A DNA stretch of 11,874 nucleotides. Origin: Campylobacterota bacterium. Its GTDB lineage: Bacteria; Campylobacterota; Campylobacteria; Campylobacterales; Sulfurovaceae. Positions 7,288-11,874 of the stretch are shown one piece after another. Each line of letters starts with the position of its first letter. The first letter of the stretch is position 1. The DNA lies in assembly GCA_011330645.1 (NCBI GenBank), contig DRQB01000210.1, positions 1 through 11,874 on the forward strand. Reading direction: 5' to 3'. A program made the translations under genes and the position numbers. The notes under the pieces are model-generated. The model had not been told where the DNA came from. It did no database searches and saw only the letters and a program-made list of their open reading frames with translations.

Positions 7288-9044
7288 TAAAAAGACTGTC
7301 CTATCTGAAATGATATACCATACTGTGATGGTTTATTGACATTAAATCCTACATCCAGTTTAAAAGGGCCTATCGGGGTCAAATAACGTACTCCAAGCCC
7401 TGCTGAAGTGATAACATCACCTGTAAAATCATAACTCTCCTCGTTAAGCATCGTATTATCAGTAAATACTGCTCCATAAAGATTACCCCAAACAGGATAA
7501 TCTGCTTCAACAGAAAGATTTAACAAACTTGATGCCCCTGCGATACTGTCTGACGTAGGAGAAAGCACAACCCCAATAGTATTAAAGCCATAAGCACGGT
7601 TGGAAAATGACCCACCCCCAAAGAAAAATTTGGACTCAGGTAACTCCTTAGAAGTTTGATCTACTACACCTATCTTAACAACACCTGCTAAGGTAAGTTT
7701 ATCAAAAGTATGAATCAATCTACCTTCTGTAAATAATTTGACATACGAACTCGCATCTGGTTTATACGGGACTCCATACTCCATGGATGCTGCCAAATAA
7801 TAGCCATATTTAGGATTTAGCTTATCATCTCTTGCATCATATACGATATCGACATAAGGATAGAAAAGTAAAAATGTACCTTCTGTTACAGCTTGTGTCA
7901 AGGTTTGATTTCCTGTTAAATTATCTAGGGTAGCAATATTGATATTTTCAAGAGCAAGCCCTGTTTTGAGTTTTAGTCTTCCCTCATTATGTTCTAAATA
8001 AAATTTTGCAAATAACTTCTCTTCTTGAAAACCTCTAAATTCCAAATTTGAATACCCAAATTCTGTACCAAAATCTATACCATAACCAAAAAGTGAAAAA
8101 AGGGCAGGCTTAAAATAATTACCAACAGCCAATTGCTCTCTTTGTGACCAAGAAAGTTTCAATCCTGTTTGTTGTGCATTTCCCAAAAAATTCTTTTTTA
8201 CTATGGAGGCATGCACCCTTGCACCGATATAGGTGTCATACCCTACACCACCTTCAAAATGGTATGCAGCCTCTACTTCATTTAATGTAATGTCTATAGG
8301 GACAACATTATAAATCTTTCTATCAACATTTACTTTGACCGAATCAAAACTGTTTAATGCATAGATACCAGTATATGTTTCTTTCACTTTTTTAGGGTCA
8401 AAACGTTCACCTTCCTTTGCTCTTACACGAGAGAGGATAACGTCTTTATCTATGGTTTTTAGTCCTTTAATATTTGCTTTTCCAAAAGTACATACGTCCC
8501 CTTTTTGTAAAACATAATGTAAGTCAGCTTGATGCTTATCTAAATCTACATATGCCTTGGTGTCAAGTTGGTAAGAGCAATACCCTTTATCCAATAAATG
8601 TTCGATAATCGAACTCTTTGTTGCAATAAAATCTTTTGCTCTAAAGACATACCCTTTTTTAGATAAAACAAGCGGTGCAATGTTATAGTCACTTTCAATA
8701 TTTATATTGCTTACAACAACAGGCTTATTTTCGTTGATAGTCACATCAACAGTGGTATTTGTCTCTTTAATTTTGAATGTTGCATCATAAAAACCTTCAG
8801 AATCATAAAAACTCTCTAAGGTGGCTTCTAAAGTAGGAATCAATTTATCTGCAATGCGAGGCGTGTCTTTTTTCCAAAAGGCAAATATACTCTTTGTCTC
8901 CACACTTAAAACTGTTTGTAACGTAGCTTCATCAAAATGTTTTTCCCCCTGTATGTGTATCAGGTGAGTAGGAAGTTCAATCTCTTTGGCAGACACAGAA
9001 TTGAAGATAAATAGTGCGATAAATAATATCAATTTATGTTGCAT
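7287..9044 (-). CDS. tamA: TamA, Omp85/BamA-superfamily outer-membrane protein
   Basis: TamA is the outer-membrane barrel of the translocation and assembly module. The 585-aa protein has a Sec signal peptide with a likely cut after NSVSA (residue 19). About three POTRA repeats follow (roughly 24-105, 109-180 and 183-257; the last contains FGKANIKGLKTIDKDVI), then a 16-strand Omp85 barrel from about 260 to the end. Barrel hallmarks are VYDARDDKLNPKYGYYL (401-417), GGGSFSNRAYGFN (476-488), which is the strand-lid motif, and the C-terminal YGISFQIGQSF ending in Phe. In the lid motif the usual V-R-G-Y/F reads N-R-A-Y-G-F, with Arg483 kept. Two cysteines, 156 and 185, flank POTRA 2 and could form a periplasmic disulfide. 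The start is ATG 9044 with TTAGGAG about 9 nt upstream. TamB follows with a 1-nt overlap. A small BamA paralogue is the alternative, but the tamB pairing makes TamA much more likely. Confidence 0.93.
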   Translation of the reverse strand: MQHKLILFIALFIFNSVSAKEIELPTHLIHIQGEKHFDEATLQTVLSVETKSIFAFWKKDTPRIADKLIPTLEATLESFYDSEGFYDATFKIKETNTTVDVTINENKPVVVSNINIESDYNIAPLVLSKKGYVFRAKDFIATKSSIIEHLLDKGYCSYQLDTKAYVDLDKHQADLHYVLQKGDVCTFGKANIKGLKTIDKDVILSRVRAKEGERFDPKKVKETYTGIYALNSFDSVKVNVDRKIYNVVPIDITLNEVEAAYHFEGGVGYDTYIGARVHASIVKKNFLGNAQQTGLKLSWSQREQLAVGNYFKPALFSLFGYGIDFGTEFGYSNLEFRGFQEEKLFAKFYLEHNEGRLKLKTGLALENINIATLDNLTGNQTLTQAVTEGTFLLFYPYVDIVYDARDDKLNPKYGYYLAASMEYGVPYKPDASSYVKLFTEGRLIHTFDKLTLAGVVKIGVVDQTSKELPESKFFFGGGSFSNRAYGFNTIGVVLSPTSDSIAGASSLLNLSVEADYPVWGNLYGAVFTDNTMLNEESYDFTGDVITSAGLGVRYLTPIGPFKLDVGFNVNKPSQYGISFQIGQSF

Positions 9045-9162
9045 AAATCTGTACTCCTAAAAAGGTATCATAACAAAAACAGACTAACACTATACTGTTA
9101 CACAGTTACTACACAATAAATACCTAAAATCCCTTCTATATAATATTTTAGGGGATATTTTC
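9045..9162. promoter_or_regulatory. Divergent promoter region between tamA and the CZB gene
   Basis: This 118-bp gap must hold promoters for both directions. Rightward, TATAAT at 9139-9144 is a consensus -10, giving a start near 9151, only about 12 nt before the CZB ATG, with AGGGG (9150-9154) as Shine-Dalgarno. Leftward, candidate -10 boxes are TATGAT (9072-9067) and TATAGT (9094-9089, with a TTGTGT-like -35 at 9116-9111). Two perfect inverted repeats are present. ACTGT-TAC-ACAGT lies at 9094-9106. CCTAAAAT/ATTTTAGG lies at 9123-9130 and 9145-9152, with the -10 box inside its loop. They are listed separately as possible operator sites. Confidence 0.5.
9123..9152. repeat. Perfect 8-bp inverted repeat straddling the CZB -10 box
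   Basis: CCTAAAAT at 9123-9130 is mirrored by ATTTTAGG at 9145-9152, with a 14-nt spacer containing TATAAT (9139-9144). The right arm covers the predicted transcription start and part of the Shine-Dalgarno. Because the left arm lies upstream of the predicted start, the repeat would act as a DNA site (protein operator) rather than an RNA hairpin. It could still be a chance pairing in AT-rich DNA. Confidence 0.5.
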
Positions 9163-9630
9163 ATGACACAAACATCGATACTTCAACACATTGCTGATGC
9201 TAAAAAAGCACACTTACGTTGGGTAAAAAGAGCTGATCATCTCATCTCTGGCTTACCTGTAGATAAAGAATTTATACCCTTGGAAGCAACCACTTGTGGT
9301 TTTGGACTTTGGGTCTATGGTGAAGGGGCAAAATTACGTTTAGTCCCAAGTATTGATAATCTTATGAACCGTATCGAACACCACCATAATGATTTACATG
9401 ATGCCTATATGGATATTTATAAAATATTTTTTATTATTCCACAACAGCGTTCTGTATTACATAAAATTCTCACCTTTAACAGTAAGATAGTCTCTTCATC
9501 CGAAAAAGAAAAAGCCAAAGCACATTTTAAATACCTGAAACGTTCTTCTGAAGAGTTGCTTGCTGTACTCGATATACTTGAAGAAAAAGTACAAAAAATG
9601 ACTTTATATGAAGTAGAAAATTTAAAATAA
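9163..9630 (+). CDS. Stand-alone CZB (chemoreceptor zinc-binding) domain protein
   Basis: The 155-aa protein carries all the hallmarks of the CZB four-helix zinc-binding domain. These are AKKAHLRW with His17, the cysteine motif TCGFGLWVY with Cys45, and IEHHHNDLHDAY, giving a His-x3-His pair (His75 and His79). The expected zinc ligands are these three His and one Cys. In characterised CZB proteins, zinc occupancy or Cys oxidation (for example by hypochlorite) alters signalling of the attached chemoreceptor or diguanylate cyclase. Here there is no attached output domain. The C-terminal half (about 95-150) is helical and Lys/Glu-rich, perhaps a coiled coil for partner binding. The start is ATG 9163, preceded by AGGGG eight nt upstream. 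The gene is divergent from tamA and its TAA directly abuts the gpsA stop on the other strand. The partner is unknown; it may act in trans on chemoreceptors or GGDEF enzymes. Confidence 0.88.
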   Translation: MTQTSILQHIADAKKAHLRWVKRADHLISGLPVDKEFIPLEATTCGFGLWVYGEGAKLRLVPSIDNLMNRIEHHHNDLHDAYMDIYKIFFIIPQQRSVLHKILTFNSKIVSSSEKEKAKAHFKYLKRSSEELLAVLDILEEKVQKMTLYEVENLK

Positions 9631-10518
9631 TTATGCCAATAAGTCTTTGACACTCTGTAATGGGTTTTTACCCTCTTCTATCATTGCATAGACTTCTGCT
9701 GCGATGGGAAGATAGATCTGTTTGTCTTTGGCTATTTTATGCAATGCTTTTGCTGTAGGTACACCTTCTGCCACCTCTCCCAATTCTTTCAAAATATCAT
9801 CCATGTTTTGACCTTTTGCCAAACCCAGACCTACCCTAAAGTTACGAGAAAGTGTCGAAGATGCAGTCAAAAATAGGTCCCCAGCACCCCCTAAAGAAAG
9901 AAAAGTTTCTGTTTTTGCCCCAAAAGCTTCCCCGAAACGTGTCATCTCGACAAGCCCCCGTGAGATAAGTGCTGCTCTTGCATTATTTCCTAACCCTAAC
10001 CCTTCACAGACACCCCCAGCAATGGCAATAACATTTTTGTACGCACCTGAAACTTCTGCACCCACCACATCATCACTCACGTATCCTTTAATAAAAGTAG
10101 GTAACGCATCTGCATAGATTTGTGCTAAGGCGATATTGCTTGAGCTTATTTTAAGGGCTGTGGGTAGTGATTTCTGTACTTCTGCTGCAAAAGAGGGACC
10201 AGAGATAAAGGCAAGTCTCTCTTCTGTCACAAACGTACCATACACTTCATTGAGAAATTCTCCCGTACTTGTTTCTATCCCTTTGGCAGCGACAAGTATG
10301 TTTTGTCCATAATCAACAAAGTTTTCTTCCATCCAGCCACGTACAAACTGTGCAGGTATAGCCATCACCAAATACTCATATCTCAATGCTTCATCCATCG
10401 AAACAAAATTCTCAATATCTTTTGTATGGCGTGAAGAGATGACGACATCATTGTCCTGACTGTAAGCATGATACAATGCCTGCCCCCATTTTCCTGCTCC
10501 GATTATGGCTATTTTCAT
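9631..10518 (-). CDS. gpsA: Glycerol-3-phosphate dehydrogenase [NAD(P)+]
   Basis: GpsA reduces dihydroxyacetone phosphate to sn-glycerol-3-phosphate, the backbone for phospholipid synthesis, in the cytoplasm. The 295-aa protein opens with the Rossmann motif IGAGKWGQAL (6-15). It continues with AAKGIE (Lys79), SGPSFAAEV (106-114) and GAYKNVIAIAGG, which holds the catalytic Lys161. The substrate site is GGAGDLFLT followed by SRNFRVG, containing Asp214, Arg225 and Asn226. Length is somewhat below the E. coli enzyme (about 340), as is usual in Campylobacterota. The ATG at 10518 is one nucleotide past the stop of the upstream RCK gene, and its AAGGAG Shine-Dalgarno lies within that gene's last codons, so translation is probably coupled. 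It is the last gene of the leftward operon and meets the CZB gene tail to tail with zero spacing and no visible terminator. Confidence 0.97.
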   Translation of the reverse strand: MKIAIIGAGKWGQALYHAYSQDNDVVISSRHTKDIENFVSMDEALRYEYLVMAIPAQFVRGWMEENFVDYGQNILVAAKGIETSTGEFLNEVYGTFVTEERLAFISGPSFAAEVQKSLPTALKISSSNIALAQIYADALPTFIKGYVSDDVVGAEVSGAYKNVIAIAGGVCEGLGLGNNARAALISRGLVEMTRFGEAFGAKTETFLSLGGAGDLFLTASSTLSRNFRVGLGLAKGQNMDDILKELGEVAEGVPTAKALHKIAKDKQIYLPIAAEVYAMIEEGKNPLQSVKDLLA

Positions 10519-10519
10519 T

Positions 10520-11221
10520 TTAAATCTCCTTCTTCGCTATCAATTTTTCAAATGCATCAAGTTTCTCTTTTTCTCCTAGACAAACGATGGTATCACCGCT
10601 ATCTAGTTTATGTGCAATCCCTGCTGTTACAAATACAAAAGTATGCCCTAACTCTTCATCTATCATCCCTACAAGTAGCACATCAAACCCTGAAAAATCA
10701 ATACTCTCAGCCATCTTTCCATCTAAAAATGAGTCTTTGGGAATAACCATCTCTTTAAATGTAATGCCACTCTTGTTATGCACAAACTCTTCCAATAGTT
10801 TCGTAGCGATGGGCCTGTCTAAAAGATTATAAATCTTATTGGCTGAAACTTCATAAAGGTCTATCACTTTATTCGCACCAGCCATTTGAAGCTTTTTCGT
10901 GACATTCAATGAATCAGAAATCGATAAAATATAAGAATCCTCAAAGAGTGAACGCAAAGAGAGGGTCAAAAAGACATTCAGGTGTTCATCATCCATCACA
11001 CACACAAGTTGAGCAAAAGATTCAAGGTTCATCTTTTTTAATTCACTATCCTTTGTGACATCGGCAAATAAAACATTGTCAAATCCATTCGTTTGTGCAT
11101 CTTCATAAAAGTCTTTATCTGACTCCACAATAGTAATATTAAATCCATCTTCAGCAAGTCCTTTGGCAATAAACTTACCATGATTACCATATCCAAAAAT
11201 AGCTATTTTATTTTTTGACAT
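10520..11221 (-). CDS. Soluble RCK/KTN (TrkA-type) potassium-transport regulatory protein
   Basis: The 233-aa protein has no membrane segments. It has an N-terminal RCK_N Rossmann domain with IFGYGNHGKFIA (Gly10, Gly12, Gly15) and the acidic end of strand 2 in IVESD (Glu33-Asp35), as expected for nucleotide binding. From about residue 145 it has an RCK_C (TrkA_C) domain with SFLDGKMAES and LDSGDTIVCLGE. Such proteins form gating rings for Trk/Ktr transporters or K+ channels and respond to NAD(H), ATP/ADP or cations. The ATG at 11221-11219 is chosen over the in-frame ATG at 11236 because a perfect AAGGAG sits 6 nt before it; the upstream ATG would place that signal inside the coding region. 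It overlaps the preceding channel gene by 14 nt, implying coupled expression. The likely partner is that channel, which is inference from context. Confidence 0.85.
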   Translation of the reverse strand: MSKNKIAIFGYGNHGKFIAKGLAEDGFNITIVESDKDFYEDAQTNGFDNVLFADVTKDSELKKMNLESFAQLVCVMDDEHLNVFLTLSLRSLFEDSYILSISDSLNVTKKLQMAGANKVIDLYEVSANKIYNLLDRPIATKLLEEFVHNKSGITFKEMVIPKDSFLDGKMAESIDFSGFDVLLVGMIDEELGHTFVFVTAGIAHKLDSGDTIVCLGEKEKLDAFEKLIAKKEI

Positions 11222-11874
11222 GGATATCTCCTTCATGCTGTAATTTAAAATATTCTAAAGAAATTTTTCTTCCCATGACCAAGAGCACATCAAATGTCTC
11301 TATTCTTTCTGTTTTAGAAGGGTTAAAAATAAAGTCTCCTCTTCGTTGTATCCCTATAAAAAGTAATTTACTACTGCTAAAATCTAATTCTTCTATCTGT
11401 TTTCCCACCATGGCATGTGAAGCATGTACATGTATTTCATCAATATTCGCAATGCTCTTACCTGTCAAAATAGCATGAATAGCTTTATACATCGTTGGCT
11501 GTCTTATGGCAGTATAAATCATCGTATTGGCAACAAGATTTGGCAGAAGCACTTCATCTGCGCCTGCATATTTAAATTTATCTATAGTCTCAGGGTCATT
11601 CACCCGCGCAATCACTTTGATACTTTTGGAAATACTTTTAGCATTGAGTGTAATATAGATATTTTCCACATCACTTGAAGTCAAACATAAGATAGTTACA
11701 TCGCAATACTCAGCATCAAATCTACTGAGTGTCTTATGGCTACTTGCATCTTCATGTATGGCAATATAGCCATCTTTTTTTGCTGCTTCCACCCGTGCAG
11801 GGTCAGTGTCCATAATCACATAATGTTCCAAGGGTTGTCTTTGTTGACGAAAGAACATTTTTGTCATCTGTCCA
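11208..11874 (-). CDS. Potassium channel protein, C-terminal RCK part (N-terminus beyond the window)
   Basis: The reading frame is open to the right edge, so the gene is partial. The first visible residues are GQMTKMFFRQQ, which read as the end of a G-x-G-x-x-G-Q nucleotide-binding loop. The internal Met codon at 11867 is therefore not the true start. About 221 residues remain. They cover the rest of an RCK_N domain (VIMDTDPARVE, CDVTILCL, KVIARVNDPE, GADEVLLPN) and a TrkA_C domain (HAMVGKQIEELDF, then FDVLLVMG). This arrangement, with VIARVND and GADEVL/VLP motifs, is typical of the cytoplasmic half of bacterial two-transmembrane or voltage-gated-like K+ channels (Ion_trans_2 plus TrkA_N/TrkA_C). 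The pore would lie upstream and cannot be seen. The alternative is a TrkA-like soluble protein. It heads the visible part of the operon with the second RCK gene and gpsA. Confidence 0.8.
   Translation of the reverse strand, partial: GQMTKMFFRQQRQPLEHYVIMDTDPARVEAAKKDGYIAIHEDASSHKTLSRFDAEYCDVTILCLTSSDVENIYITLNAKSISKSIKVIARVNDPETIDKFKYAGADEVLLPNLVANTMIYTAIRQPTMYKAIHAILTGKSIANIDEIHVHASHAMVGKQIEELDFSSSKLLFIGIQRRGDFIFNPSKTERIETFDVLLVMGRKISLEYFKLQHEGDIHVKK

Noticed and set aside
9417..9653. A 78-codon frame antisense to the CZB gene
   Set aside because: Ser/Cys-rich shadow of a gene with intact zinc-ligand motifs; no Shine-Dalgarno.
10468..10832. Open frames of 81-92 codons on the + strand opposite the RCK gene and gpsA
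   Set aside because: Both strands cannot be coding here; the minus-strand frames contain the conserved Rossmann and RCK_C motifs.
1..11874. CRISPR array, insertion sequence, tRNA, attachment site or defence island
   Set aside because: Reading both strands showed no spaced repeats, terminal inverted repeats, transposase, cloverleaf or defence-type domains; the gene content is conserved housekeeping and envelope functions.

Overview
The window reads as an ordinary, compact chromosomal segment of an AT-rich Gram-negative bacterium. The proteins look like Campylobacterota, closest in feel to Sulfurovum or Sulfurimonas. The case for this rests on the leftward order rpmH-rnpA-yidC-jag, a Campylobacterota-style YidC with Lys in place of Arg in the insertase groove, a carboxynorspermidine decarboxylase, a short (295 aa) GpsA and a stand-alone CZB protein. 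The genus is inference from recall, not from a search. I see no mobile element, CRISPR array, tRNA, rRNA or integration scar. No stretch longer than about 120 bases lacks a gene.

Layout from left to right. (1) Positions 1-2328, leftward: rpmH (ribosomal protein L34), rnpA (RNase P protein), yidC (membrane insertase) and the 5' end of jag/khpB, which runs off the left edge. This is the conserved oriC-proximal type of operon, but there is no yidD between rnpA and yidC. (2) Positions 2430-2909, leftward: a small protein that looks like a degenerate GGDEF-fold domain. (3) Positions 2981-4120, rightward: nspC, the last step of norspermidine/spermidine synthesis. It is divergent from the small gene and converges on tamB with a 4-nt overlap. 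(4) Positions 4117-9044, leftward: tamA then tamB, joined by a 1-nt TAATG overlap. Together they form the outer-membrane/periplasm-spanning translocation and assembly module. (5) Positions 9163-9630, rightward: a stand-alone CZB zinc-binding protein, transcribed divergently from tamA and abutting gpsA tail to tail with no spacer. (6) Positions 9631-11874, leftward: a potassium-channel protein (N-terminus off the right edge), a soluble RCK (KTN) protein overlapping it by 14 nt, and gpsA, evidently one operon.

The genes fall into three themes: envelope biogenesis (YidC, TamA/TamB, and GpsA supplying glycerol-3-phosphate for phospholipids), ion and small-molecule homeostasis (RCK channel pair, NspC, CZB zinc protein) and translation/RNA processing (L34, RnpA).

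I found no convincing undescribed multi-gene system. The points most worth a second look are the RnpA reading frame, whose conserved N-terminus lies upstream of any ATG/GTG/TTG and implies a non-canonical start such as AUU; the degenerate GGDEF-like protein; the paired RCK proteins; a perfect inverted repeat straddling the -10 box of the CZB gene; and a probably leaderless nspC transcript.
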